From Pectinophora gossypiella (lineage: Eukaryota > Arthropoda > Insecta > Lepidoptera > Gelechiidae), in contig NC_065408.1 in NCBI RefSeq assembly GCF_024362695.1, positions 10,168,001 to 10,232,000 on the forward strand: a stretch of DNA of 64,000 nucleotides, written 5' to 3'. The translations under genes and the position numbers were made by a program. Of this stretch, positions 21,906-33,617 are shown piece by piece; the first letter of the stretch is position 1, and each line of letters begins with the position of its first letter. The notes beneath the pieces were generated by a model that saw only the letters and a program-made list of their open reading frames with translations, ran no database searches and had not been told where the DNA came from.

Positions 21906-23136
21906 TATTACTGCCGGGAACATTCCTGGGAAGTGCACATCACAGTCCATGTTGCCTCCAGACGAAGAAGTGAGTTTTAACGTACACGGCTTGTCTGTTA
22001 ATGGGATATCACATAAAAACTTGTATATGTCGTGTGAAAAGAAAGACTAACAATCTGTTTGTCCCTTGCTGTGTCAAAGCCAAACTGTTTATATTGGGGT
22101 TACCAATATAGGTTAAAAAGGATCGTCGAAATAAAGTATGTTATTTCTTCAACAATTGAGTAGACAGAAGAATAACATAACAAAAGCTCACGACTATATA
22201 TAATAAGTACCCGCACCTCACCGAGCTTACTGTTCATAAAGCAAAACGGACCTCCGCGGACCGTTATTGTTAGAGCAACGACACAACAATACACAGACAA
22301 GAATGAATATTTATTTTTCTATATGGACTAAACGAAACAAAGACATTAGAAAGTATTAAATAACTATAAAAAGTCTGCAAGGAGGTGAGATGTAAGCTCA
22401 TCGGAGGCGATGCCACAATGTCGTGAGTGTCGTATCAATGTATGTGGATTCCCTTTGAATTTTCAATTTCGCCGGTTTATCCCGCTTCGTACTCGAAAGA
22501 CCTCTTTATTTACGAATACGTATACAAACATGTTCACTCAATTCGATGTGTTGTCAATAATGTAAATCCGTTCCAAACGAGATGTCTATCTTCTTATGAT
22601 TATAAATGAAATAACTGAAAATTATGATATATTTTTTCTGCTCGTTTTGTTTTTAGTACGACTACTAAACTGACTTTGAGACTTAGTTTCTCTTAGGAAC
22701 TAACTTAGTATTAAATCTTATATCATTTGAGATTAGGTCAAAAGTAATATGAACCGGAAATTGGTATTCGAAATTGAATCGTTTGTAGATAATGTGTTAT
22801 GTAAGTATATTTTTTTAATCATAGGCGATATAATAATATATCGAAAGCGTCTTCTAAGATTGAACACAACTTGCGGGCAAAGAAGACTAATAGGTATGTG
22901 ACGTGACTCGCTTCGCGCGTGGCGTTTACTTAGTTTTAAAGCTAATATATGGCGAAAGAATAGGATTAAGTTCATGCTCATGCTAGTCTAGCTTGCATAT
23001 TAACACCTATATGTAGGTAAAACCTTTGTAAACCAAACATTATTGGAAGATGAAGAAAATAAAGTAATTACGTATAATCAGTCAAATATACTTACAAAGC
23101 CACGCAAAGGTATTATGACGGAAGGAAGAAAAACAC
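21906..23136. other. intron DNA without recognised features
   Basis: No exon or repeat family was recognised. ORFs at 22100-22300 and 22733-22981 look random. Confidence 0.4.
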
Positions 23137-23302
23137 TTCTTCCGTCGTGTGGGTTGTGAGGTAGATTACCAACCCCATCAATCCTGGTGTCAGGGTTACT
23201 ATTGAGCCGCCAAAGGCCCCTAACATGGCTCATGTAATGACTACGAACTTACATCAGTAAGTAACCGTTATCAACGGCTTAACGTGCCTTCCGTAGCATG
23301 GA
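23137..23302 (-). repeat. SINE family D copy
   Basis: Reads CTTCCGTCGTGTGGGTTGTG, then AGGTAGATTACCAACCCCAT, CTGGTGTCAGGGTTACTATT and AACGTGCCTTCCGTAGCA. Orientation was inferred from the full copy at 32655. Confidence 0.8.
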
Positions 23303-23905
23303 AAAACACTGAAGATATAATAAAGGTTAAAATAAATGTAAGTAAATACAAGTAATGAAAATACCGTAATTTCAGGAGCGTCAGTGAAATCTCTGAACTT
23401 TTGTAAATTCAAGATTGCGTGCATACCCAGGACAGTACATAGGACAAAAATGAAGGAAATGTACAAGACCAGTCTTGTATAATATAAGAAACAAGAATAA
23501 ACACAGTTAAAAACAATAAATCAAAAATGTAATCGGTTGAAAAATACACTTATCACCAAAATTAAACTTTTCCTTCGTTGGAGTCTACACGTGCGAGATT
23601 GATGTAAAGAATTACAATACGTTAAAAAAGTGTCAGTTTTTAAGTTACTTAACTGTTACAAATGGGTGGATCAACGGCGAGACGTGCCCTGTCTCCCCTT
23701 AGTCGCAACCACTCGCATCTCGATGACATTCATCTTGATTACCAACTCGAGAGATGTTTAGCGAAAACATCTTGAAAATAAATTAAAAAATGCAGTCTTT
23801 TTATCGAGGCACGAGCCTAATAAAATGGTGATGAGTAAGCATATTAGGTACAATGTTGCGCAGTGAATTGACTAAACAAAAATGTGTGGACCATTCGGAC
23901 ATAAT

Positions 23906-24077
23906 TATTATTATTATTGCGTATGGCAGACAAAAATAAAATATCCTGCGTGGATCAAATATCCAGCTTAAGCTCCCTTAACCAAGTCTCTGCTGCATCC
24001 GTCACACAATGCAGCTCGGCTATACCACCTGGGAACTGGTGCAGAGGGCACTCGTTCACTATGTGAGATATGGTTTG
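23906..24077 (-). pseudogene. LINE reverse-transcriptase C-terminus, 5'-truncated insertion
   Basis: The - strand frame 24077-23955 reads QTISHIVNECP, then PGGIAELHC and ETWLRELKLDI, followed by a TGA stop at 23955-23957. The H-I-V-x-E/D-C-P motif near the C-terminus is characteristic of Jockey/CR1-like reverse transcriptases. A (TAA)n-like tail at 23906-23920 and a GACATAAT direct repeat on both sides (23898-23905, 24077-24084) suggest a 5'-truncated insertion with a target duplication. The 41 codons themselves are unbroken. Confidence 0.75.
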
Positions 24078-24554
24078 ACATAATAATAAAAACTGCTGAC
24101 GTACCTAAGGAAGGTAGCCTTAGATCAGCACACAGTCTGAAGTCAATTATGCAAACTCCAGTTACGTTTGCGGCTAATTATATTTCAGCAGAAATTAATT
24201 TAACCACAGCCACATAACCCGTACGTAAGCTCACAACTTCATGATAACTTGTTACATGTTACTGCGATTTACATCGAAGTAAGCATATAGAAAGCTTGAC
24301 TGACTGATACGATCCAGCCGGTTTCAGCTATTGTGACTGCTTCAACTCCGAAGTTCATGTGTTCGCATGTGGCTTATAGCCAATCTTGTTGGGTAAGATC
24401 GTCACACACTGCGTGCATGTGAACTAGTGAACACACCATATAAATAAGTTATTGATACATACTTACTAAACAGACATTTTCTATCATTGCACTTTTGATA
24501 CTACGAGATGATAGGATGATAGAAGTGAAAAAAGTCACACACACAAAAGTGACA

Positions 24555-24655
24555 GGCAGTCGCTTCTGTAAAAAACCAGACCTATCAAATCTTCGGGTTA
24601 ATTAAACGGACCCTGTAAAACGGGATAATTCTAGGGAGATGATGATGATGATGAG
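24555..24655 (+). repeat. SINE family C 3' fragment
   Basis: GACAGGCAGTCGCTTCTGTA, AAAAACCAGACCTATCAAAT and CTTCGGGTTA, ending in a GATGATGATGATG tail, match the 3' half of the copies at 32990 and 46895. Confidence 0.8.
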
Positions 24656-25181
24656 AAGTGAAAAAAATACAGTTAAGTAACTTACATAGATTCTTCGAAT
24701 TCGAAATGATGGAACCACGTAATCGGATAGCATTTTAGATTAGGTACAAAAGACAAAAATATAAAAGTTATACACTTTTTTAAGTCACTTAAGTGATGTT
24801 AGTAATATAATTATTATGTTTAAGTTTACTCAATACTTGTGTTACCGTACGATGTCTTTCCCGCGAACGAAGTCACAGACACTCGCTACTTAGTATTAAT
24901 TAAAGTCATTACTTTTGTGGTATACTGTAACGAAAGACGATGACCTTTCTGTCTGTGTCGAGACTTTGGTTCCATTATTCATGCGAACTTCTACGTATAT
25001 ATTTTAAAATAACCTAACTTTACACCTTTTTAATATTTTCTTTAGAGCTATCTTGTTCAGTATAAGTGCAGCTTGGATTCTGTGCAAAGTGGCACAGTAG
25101 AAAAGTGAAAAGAAATATTGAATTGACATTTTAATAAATGTGAAACGAAAATATCCATAAATCAAGAAAAAAGCCATAAAA

Positions 25182-25260
25182 TATCGATATATTTTCAATA
25201 AATAATCGATAATTATCGTCGATATTTTAAATCTTGATATATCGATAATCGATATTTTTT
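25182..25260. repeat. TATCGATA-rich segment 1
   Basis: Contains exact TATCGATA octamers at 25182-25189 and 25240-25247, plus several ATCGAT/CGATA variants. TATCGATA is the known insect DREF motif, but here it is embedded in repetitive AT-rich DNA. Confidence 0.7.
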
Positions 25261-25847
25261 TCCGGATATCAAATTCGATTTTTTTTTATAAGCTCCTGTT
25301 CGACTTCAGTTCTCGATTAGGGCCGCGTTTAAAAACCAAGTCAATTATTACCAGACAGTAGTTTGTTTCAGTCACACATTAATGTTTTGCATAAAGCTAT
25401 CCTTCACTTTACCCTTTACCGAGGGAATTTAACTTGCTTTGCTTGCGAACGCGACCTAAAAAGAGAGCAATGAATGAATGAGTAAATCGGCTGTATAGTT
25501 TCTGCTCCCTTTGCTTGCCTATAAGTTTTATAACATAAATGACTAAAATTTATTGACTTTTGTTTGACAAGACAATTTGAACTTAAACTTTGGCCTAATA
25601 TGCCAAGCATCTTCCGTGTCGTCAGAAAGGCTTGCGTCTGTTATTAACTTGGCAGTGCCAGACAATAGAAGCAGATTGACAGGGGAGCACATAAAACAAA
25701 GAGTGCTTCTCATGTCGATATCTGACAATTATTGGTTTGACTAAATGATTATATTGTAATGTTTTGAAATGAAACTACATGACTACCAATTCGTATTTAA
25801 TTTTCGATACCTACTACACTACACTATACTTTGACAATGTGCAAATA

Positions 25848-25972
25848 TTTCGATATATATCGATAAATATCGATATATCAAAATATCGATTTTTTTTACA
25901 CGATATATATCGATACTTTAAAATAATATCGATATATCAAATATCGATATATTTTTTTCATTTGCCCATCCC
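25848..25972. repeat. TATCGATA-rich segment 2
   Basis: Exact TATCGATA octamers at 25858-25865, 25868-25875, 25908-25915, 25927-25934 and 25942-25949. The segment ends in TTTGCCCATCCCTA, which resembles the terminal repeat of insect hAT-like elements. Segments 1 and 2 could be the two ends of one roughly 800-bp element; no matching left terminus was found. Confidence 0.65.
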
Positions 25973-26377
25973 TACGTACTGGTCTAATTGATAACTTCCT
26001 TCTTTTTGGAAGTTGGTTAAAAATGAAAGTAGTAAGTATGCGAAGTTGGAGCTTCGAGTCTCAAGTAGGTACCTAATATTTCATTGAAACCCACGATGGA
26101 GTTAATACCTATAATAATAATACAGAGAAAAGGAAAGCAGAGAAATATTAAGTTGACGTTTTAATATGAAATGGTACTTGTAAAAATCTTCTTAGCGAGG
26201 GAAATATCCCTCAGAACAAAAGGGCTCACCTGGTTTCTTAGCAAAGGGAAGTGATCATTGGTTCTTTTAAAAACCTCTTCGAAACCTCATAACATTGTGT
26301 ATTACCACATGTCACTCCCATATAAAAGGACGTACCTACTTACATAGATATTACATATTACATGTAATAAGTTTTGT

Positions 26378-26435
26378 TTGGCCAAGTAGTTAAAGGCATC
26401 TGCGGCAAATCTACAATAAGTCACGTCAAAAAAAA
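26378..26435 (+). repeat. LINE 3'-tail fragment, family E
   Basis: TTGGCCAAGTAGTTAAAGGC, CTGCGGCAAATCTACAATAA, then GTCACGTC plus an A run. Confidence 0.75.
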
Positions 26436-26454
26436 GAGAGACATGTGGTGTAAA

Positions 26455-26745
26455 AGACGATATAGTGACTAAGATTGAGAACGTAATGTTAAGTTGGCTT
26501 GGATACAGATTGGATGAAGGATAATAGGATTACGAAAGTAGTACCTATATAAAGCTAAGGTTGGTGGTAGGGCTGGTAGAGGAAGACCTAGAAGGACGTA
26601 CATTGACCAAATTGGAGATGTCCTTAGAAAAGGTTCAGTATGGCGGCTGAACTACGGCGTGTATGAAACGATTGATGAATGTGGAGGAAGCAAGAGAAGT
26701 ATGTCAGGATCGAAGCAAACCGAATTCCATAGTCTATGCTTTATT
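26455..26745 (+). pseudogene. LINE reverse-transcriptase C-terminal fragment, decayed
   Basis: The word RAGRGRPRRTYIDQIGDVLR, then in a shifted frame MKRLMNVEEAREVCQDRS (from ATG 26663), are parts of one RTE-like C-terminus split by frame shifts. It matches 690-968 and 52985-53110 at base level. Confidence 0.8.
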
Positions 26746-29664
26746 GCCATACGTTATGCTTTATTATTATATGGTAAAGACCTCGATGGTCCAAATGGTC
26801 ATATTTCATGAAATAGCCACATTTCTAGGCATAAGCTTCCCTTTGCAGCTTCACCTTCACTCCCTTTCACCGACAGATCTTCCGTAGCTAGTACAAAATC
26901 CATTACTGACCTTACTAGGTTCGCTTTAAGTCGTAAATCCACAGGACGATGAAATCATTACCCTTCCTAAGCATCGCCGTAGTCTATTAAAAAGAACGTT
27001 TTAAAAATAAATTACGCTCCGAGAGGCTAAAACGCGTGCTCATGCTTCATCTAAGTAATTCTGCAACATCTGATATAAAATTACGACGTGTTAATACATT
27101 TACCATGCCACGTGCCGCGTAAATTGCTTAACTCAAATGAAAAACCTTTAAGTCAATTTAAACTGACTTCACTGGTAGCAAATTGTACTCTAATGAGACC
27201 CACTAACCTAGAATATTGTATACACAAATAAAATATAAAAGCGTGATGAAAGTAATTTAAAAGTTCCCCAAAACATGCGTGAGCCTATCAGTGGCGCGGC
27301 CAATAAAGGGTTATGGGCGTTCTTAAACATAATTGCTTTCAGGGACAGTGATAAATTATATTAACATATTTGTGGAAACAGGGATTGTCTCTACTTACTG
27401 CGTGAAAAAAGAGTAAGTACAGCGCAAGCACTCGTGTACATTTTCTAAGACATGCAAAATGTTAATAGTAGGTAAGTAAAAACATAAGATTGAAATATGA
27501 ATCTATCCGTTTGATATGGACAAGCATGACCAATTTAAGGAATACAGAAATGTTTGTTGTTGTGTCATTGGTCGCTTTGAAAACCGTCACAAGCGTAATA
27601 CAGCGTTAAATTCAATTATTTCAAATTAAACACGCAAATGAAGCTGACGTAAAACAATTCGACTAATAAGTACATAACTTTGGCGTTCGGTGAAGGTTTT
27701 CCGCTTGAGTGTAATTCTTTAGAAGTACGGCTAGAAGTGGAGTGTGCTAAACTATTCATAAGATTTCGATCTGGCGTTCGGGACCGACGCCCGCGCTGAA
27801 CTTGGCCAAACAACTCCAAACTTCGGTTTATTTTTTCATGAATTCCCCGGGACTTGCCTTCTTTTTATTAAAGTTTAAAACGGTTTTAAAATATTAGCCC
27901 TGATTCACTTTTAATAAGACGTTTAAGAATTGATAATAAGCGTGATAATGTTATTTGTAAGTAACACATGTAAGTAATGTTGGTATATTACACTTTCAAG
28001 ACGATGTCCCGATTCTTAAGTGTCATACCATTACGAATGAAAGGTCACCGACCCGTAATCTGTGTCCGTGAAAGTGTTAATTATAATGTAAGCCTTTCCC
28101 AACTCTCAATAAAATCCTATTACCGTCCTTTCATCAACCCTGGTTTTTCCGATTGCGATCACTGAACGATATACTTATCTACTAACCCCCAATCAAATGC
28201 CCCGAATATTGTCAGTTCTTTGACACGATTCTTGCACAGATATACAGACTGATGCCCTCGCCTATCCTGTTATTCTACCCAACGCCACTTTTTATCTATT
28301 ATTCCTGTCCCTTTTTTGACAAAAACGGCACTTTGTTATATCAGTTGCATAATTCATGAAAGCAGCGCTGAAACAAGCCCACGGAGAAATGGTGTTTGAT
28401 ATTCAATTATGCTGTGTTGTTGTATAATTTCTCAATAATTATTCAAAAATAAAGTTTTTTCGGAAAATTTTCTATTTCCGAGTACCTACTTACAGATAGT
28501 TATTCACCAACACGTGGCGTACAAAATGCAAATTTGAGGGAAAGACTGTCTTGTCATGTTGGCGACATTTTGTTAGTCAAACTGTGTGGATAGCATTTCA
28601 AACTTTGAAAACCTTCTTAATCAGTAAAGCAATCGCATGATATTGGTACCTATTAGTACACAAACATTTAACTTTGTTGTTAACACGTGTTTTATTTTCA
28701 TTGCTAGTGTGTTTGTAAAATGTCTTTAGAGGTTTTGCTAAAGTGAAACTTTTTTAAAGACATTGTAGGTACATATGTTTTTTATTCAGCAAAAAGTTGA
28801 GTGTGAAATGCCCTAAAACACTGAATCTTTTATCTACCCCAGAAAACAATACCTTTAGGGTGAAGTTACCCAAAAGTATCTGAACCTGAACGTTTGATTT
28901 ATCAACCAAGGCACGTACAAGTCTCATTTCGAAAGTTAAGGCCATTATCATTAAAGGGATGTTCTCTAAACTTTCACGGGAAGTTTCGAGGTGTAAAAAG
29001 CGCTTAATTAGGGGTGGGGCGCGCCCACAACCTGTCTAATTAACTTCCGACGTATCGAGGGACCGCCGATAACACGGCAGCTCTTTTCGCAACTAATAAC
29101 GTGCCGATGGCTTTTTAATGTTGTTTCAAATACGTTATTTCTCGTTCAAAGTCTGATACAGAGAGTAAAGTGGATAAAATGATCCTTCACTTAACAGCTA
29201 TATGACTGCAATCATATATTCATATATATTCTAATTTAAGACATCAATTCTAAACAATGTTTTTATTCTTATACTTACTGAAATCATTCTTAACTTCAGT
29301 AACATTAAGTTTAAGTTAAAATTATGTAACTTCACAGATACCTAAATTCGATAACGCTTCATGAATTTTGTAAGAACCGGACGTAGCCGTAGTGATCATT
29401 TAATATTCTTTCAAATCAAATCAGACCAAACTACTTGCCGGAAAAATAGGGCAAACAAAACTTCATTAAAGTATAGTAAAAGTTTTAATATTTTGAACTT
29501 TTTAACCTACTTTTAGATTCTCATTTTATATTAGTAGGTGTATTGTTATTTATCAAGTGTATTATAAAAATATATTTTAAAGCATTCAATTAACTAAAAA
29601 AAAAAAAAAAAAAACTTATCGTACAGCGGCAGCATTTTTGAATTAATTATCTTTTTTATTACAG
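26746..29664. other. intron DNA without recognised features
   Basis: No exon or repeat family was recognised. A 19-base A run at about 29597-29615 lies 50 bases before exon 3 and may be the tail of an old retroposon. Confidence 0.4.
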
Positions 29665-29773
29665 TGGCTGACTTCACGACGCAGCTGTCACAAGTGTACG
29701 AGCGGCACTCGGCTGAGCTGCAAGTACTCGTTGCTAACTTCAGGAAGCGGAGCAGCGAGCTGAGAAAAGAGAG
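29665..29773 (+). CDS. coding exon 3: start of an F-BAR-like helix
   Basis: The acceptor TTTTTTATTACAG ends at 29664 and the donor GTAAGT starts at 29774. Phase 1 entry matches exon 2 exactly, giving FKLVKT-V-ADFTTQLSQV across the junction. The 36 residues form a charged amphipathic helix, YERHSAELQVLVANFRKRSS then ELRKER. An aromatic residue followed by QLSQVYERHSAEL is the usual pattern at the start of FCH/F-BAR domains, which dimerise and bend membranes. A Nostrin-like adaptor is my best guess, not an established identity. Exit phase is 2; the remaining exons are not visible. Confidence 0.75.
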
Positions 29774-29966
29774 GTAAGTTCGTCTACTCTCATTGATTTG
29801 ACTGATGAAATGAATAATTTCATTGATGGCCGTAACGGAGGGCTCTATATTAGAGCTAGAAGCTAAAGAGCAAGAAAGGAATAGAATATAGAGTCTCAAG
29901 ATAATGAACTCCTTTCTAGCACCAATATAATGTAATCATAATTATAACTGTAATTATTTTTGCAGA

Positions 29967-30350
29967 CATTGGTGCTAATTCCTGTAAATACCATCTAATT
30001 TTATTTTAAGTTATATCTGTCATTTTCTTATCCGCCGAAAAGGAAAGGGACGGGTAATCGACAAGCATAAAATTTATGGAACACACGTCAATTTTAAGTA
30101 CAAATCTAAACCAACCGTCTAAAAATTTTACATCCGTCAATAACCCGACACAGTTAAGTAGACAGCACGTCAAACGGATTGCATACCAGCGACGTACCTT
30201 TTGATTCGCCCGGGTTATTCATTCATTCACTCATTCTTCCTAAAATTAAGAGCTGTGAATCATCCGTCCCTTTCCTTTTCGACGGATATGAAAATGACGG
30301 ATATAACTTTAAATAAAATTAGGCGGTGTCTGCAGGAATCGGGGCCAATA
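29967..30350. mobile_element. MITE with ~90-bp terminal inverted repeats
   Basis: The left end (from ATTGGTGCTAATTCCTG) and the right end (ending CAGGAATCGGGGCCAAT) are inverted copies over about 90 bases, including TAATTTTATTT(T/A)AAGTTATAT and AAAAGGAAAGGGACGG. At 384 bp it has no coding capacity. Target duplication is unclear. Confidence 0.8.
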
Positions 30351-30835
30351 TCTATTTATAATGAATTTGTATACAATATTATAGGAATATACAAAATTTT
30401 GTGGTTAAAACAACCTGATACAGAATACATAATAAAGAGTTAATAATGATTACAATAAAATCGTCTTCCACAACAAAGAAATAAATAAAAACCTAGCCTC
30501 ATAGCTTTTAACGTGAATACATTTAGATCACGTCAGATACTGGGTGACACCGTGTCACTACAAAAATCGTGACATAACGTTCTCATGACGTCACAAATCC
30601 TTTCAATTAGGGTGACAACACATACGTCTGTCTTTGTATTTGGAGTGTAGGTATTATTGTTAAGCCACAAAATATAATCATACCTATCACTGTGTCACTG
30701 TGGCGAATCGTATATCCACATCAAGTCATCGTTTCGTATCGACAGCGTATGACGAACGCGTATCATTGCCGCGTCGGTGATACGGGCAAACTTAGTCAGG
30801 TTAGCGAGAATGACATTTCGCCGACACGAATAGCA

Positions 30836-30855
30836 GCGTTGCGGCGTCGCAACGC
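30836..30855. repeat. 8-bp perfect hairpin, GC-rich
   Basis: GCGTTGCG, loop GCGT, CGCAACGC, in otherwise AT-rich DNA. Confidence 0.7.
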
Positions 30856-32129
30856 ATGTATGTATTAGCTCCCTAACTCGGAAACTAAAAGCCCTGCGGG
30901 GATAACAGTCACGTCGGCGTATAGTTCTGTTTCACATGAACTTTGGTGTTTATGTATTCACATCCCTAGACTGTGAATCCCACAGTCACAGCACTCACAG
31001 CAGATTCATTATTTTGCAAGTTTCTAATAAATACAGAAAGTATACAAATATTACCTAACTTTTTATTAAATTGAGTGACCTTGGTTTATTATACGATTTC
31101 GGAGGAAATGCTGTGACAGAACAGACTGTAGGTAATGGGGTAGCCACGGATGACCCGTACTCTGGTGCCGTCGTCGATACACGACATTTGACGCTTATGG
31201 CATTAACAAATGAGAAACGCTAAGGGGTTTCACTCAGTACAAAATCAGGCAAAGGGTTGCTTTTTAAATTACCTGCTTAGGCCTACGATACCAATCCACG
31301 GTACGTACAGGCATGTGACGAAGGTAGCCACTTACCACCAGATTTCCCTTAAGCCTGTTTGCCCTCCTATATTATGTAAGTATCAAAGTGTCGTAAGAAG
31401 TTACGTCGAACCTCGATTTGCCCCTTCCTTCGACCTCGCATTAGCCGCACTTAGTGTCCCTTCTATCCTATATGTAAGTGACATTATAAAAAGATAATTC
31501 GACCAACATCTAAGAATGTGTGTGTACCGAAAATCATTTATATTATTTATAAGATATCATTGTCTCAATTAGACTTACGTAACTATACAGGAAATACGTG
31601 GGTAGTTCATAATAACATTTGTTCATGATCAATAATCTAATATTACCACATATAGGTACCTAGTTATGTAGTAACAACATATATTACATGATAAGTAACA
31701 GAAACATCTTGGATTTTAAATACACGAAGGATCTTCTTCTTTGCGTGGTTATAAGGTAAATGACCGAGCTCATCAACCCTAGTGTCAGGATTACTAATGC
31801 AAAATAAATGGGATAACTTTTCCCACTGAGATACAATTATAAATATAGCATATATTTGCAAGATTAATTCTAAATCCGAAACATCTAGTAAATCTCTTCT
31901 TTCGGTGTCATCTCCTAACAGACGTTGGCGACCATTACGGCGAGCTTTACTTTGTCCACAGCCGAACGATATAGGGATCTAGTGCTCAATCCGTACCACC
32001 CACGGAAATTCCTAAGCCAAGATATCTTCCATCGGCCCGGTCTACGGCGTCCTTGGATTTTCCCCTGGATTATCAATTGAACAAGTCTAGCAAATCTCGG
32101 ATGTAACGAAAATATTGTTTACCTCCTTC
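30856..32129. other. unassigned DNA with a family D trace
   Basis: A short reverse family-D piece lies at 31733-31795 (CTTCTTTGCGTGGTTATAAG, then AACCCTAGTGTCAGGATTAC). The ORF at 31210-31497 shows no known motif. Confidence 0.4.
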
Positions 32130-32350
32130 TTCTATCGTGTGGGTTGCGACGTAGATTACCAAATCCATCAACCCTGGTGTCAGGGTTACTATTGAGCTGC
32201 CAAAGGCCCCTGACAAGGCTCATGTAACGACTACTAACTTACATTAGTAAGTAGTAACCGGGACCAATGGCTTAACGTGGACCAATGGCCTTCCTAACAA
32301 GAATCATCTTTCTTTCGGACAATCAGGTGATCAGCCTGCGCGCCTGTAAT
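32130..32350 (-). repeat. SINE family D copy
   Basis: CTTCTATCGTGTGGGTTGCG, ACCCTGGTGTCAGGGTTACT, CCAAAGGCCCCTGACAAGGC. A short local duplication GGACCAATGGC is present near 32270-32290. Confidence 0.8.
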
Positions 32351-32654
32351 GTCCTATAACCAAACTAGGGATCAATATTGTTTACCGAAAGAAAGTTTAT
32401 CTTCAAAGTAGGAAAAGTTGTGCAAATGATGAAACTTTTGCAATGATTCCTCCGTATTCAAGAAATCTACGGAACCATATCGTATGCTTAGGCGCGTCGA
32501 AAATCCGATTATCCCTGCTTATTTTGTACGTGTCACTGAATTATTTACCTTACTTATCTACTCGTCACACTTCGTTGGATTTACGCTAGTTCCCTGTTAA
32601 AGCCTACATGCAATAACAGACCGTACAGGCGCAAATCAAAGTCTTCTTATACTC

Positions 32655-32875
32655 TCCTCCTCGGTTTAATGGTAGGGTTTTTGTTCACGATCCATAGGTC
32701 GCGGATTCAAATTTCCGTGGGGACATATTACAAAAATCACTTTGTGATCCCCCTAGTTTGGTTAGGATATTAAAGGCTGATAACCCGATTTTCCGAAAGT
32801 AAAATGAGGGTCGATGACGTGATGAGGGTTGGTAATCCACTTCACAACCCACAGGATAGAAGAAAATCGAAGTTA
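32655..32875 (+). repeat. SINE family D, full-length copy with tRNA-like head
   Basis: The head CTCCTCGGTTTAATGGTAGG and the B-box-like GGATTCAAATTTCC suggest a tRNA origin. The 3' end GAGGGTTGGTAATCCACTTC, then ACAACCCACAGGATAGAAGA, is the reverse complement of the starts of the other family D blocks. This fixes the family orientation. Confidence 0.75.
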
Positions 32876-32989
32876 CATGGATAGGCATGATGTTGGAACC
32901 ACTCTCTCAGTAAAATAAAAATAGGAAATACTATTTAGTAATTATTAAACCTACACACACGTACGTACTCAAAGTTACAATTATTATTT

Positions 32990-33290
32990 TAGGCCTGAAT
33001 CCAGCGCAGGCCTAAACCAATGATTAACAAATTTGTTTTCGAATTCATATTTGAATCATAAATGAATATCATGTGCTCAGCGGTGATAGAAACATCGTGA
33101 GGAAACCCACATTCTCGAAAAATACATTTTCGGAGGATTGTGAGCTAATCTGTTGAGCTGGTTTTACCTTCGCGGTTTGGAAGGTGAGACAGGCAGTCGC
33201 TTCTGTAAAAAACCAGACCTGTCAAATCTTCAGGTTAGGTAAGCGGGCCATGTGAAAAACGGGATAATGCTAGGGAGATGATGACATGTA
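32990..33290 (+). repeat. SINE family C, near full length
   Basis: CTGAATCCAGCGCAGGCCTA, GTGCTCAGCGGTGATAGAAA, CAGGCAGTCGCTTCTGTAAA and AATCTTCAGGTTAGGTAAGC occur in the same order as in 46895-47190. The family also has copies at 50053-50290 and 52812-53168 on the - strand. Confidence 0.85.
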
Positions 33291-33617
33291 GATACTTAAA
33301 GTTACACGCAAAACTACTGAAATTCGTTTCTAAACGGAACCAAAACTTAAATACTGATATAAGAAAGATTTAATCTTCATTTGGTGTTCCGAATGTAGGC
33401 GTGATTGCTGTGAAATATTTACAAGGCTTAGGGAAATTCCGGACACGTACTATCAGAATTAGATTTCGAGTTAAAACTAAACGAAATAGACTTCGTCCCT
33501 TTAAGCTTTTCGTTTTTGATTTAGTGTTTAGGCATAAACAATAATACTAGGCTTAGAAAGGACATTTCTAATCTCGGTGGCTCAAGCAATGAAATAAATA
33601 GTAATATTCATAATATT

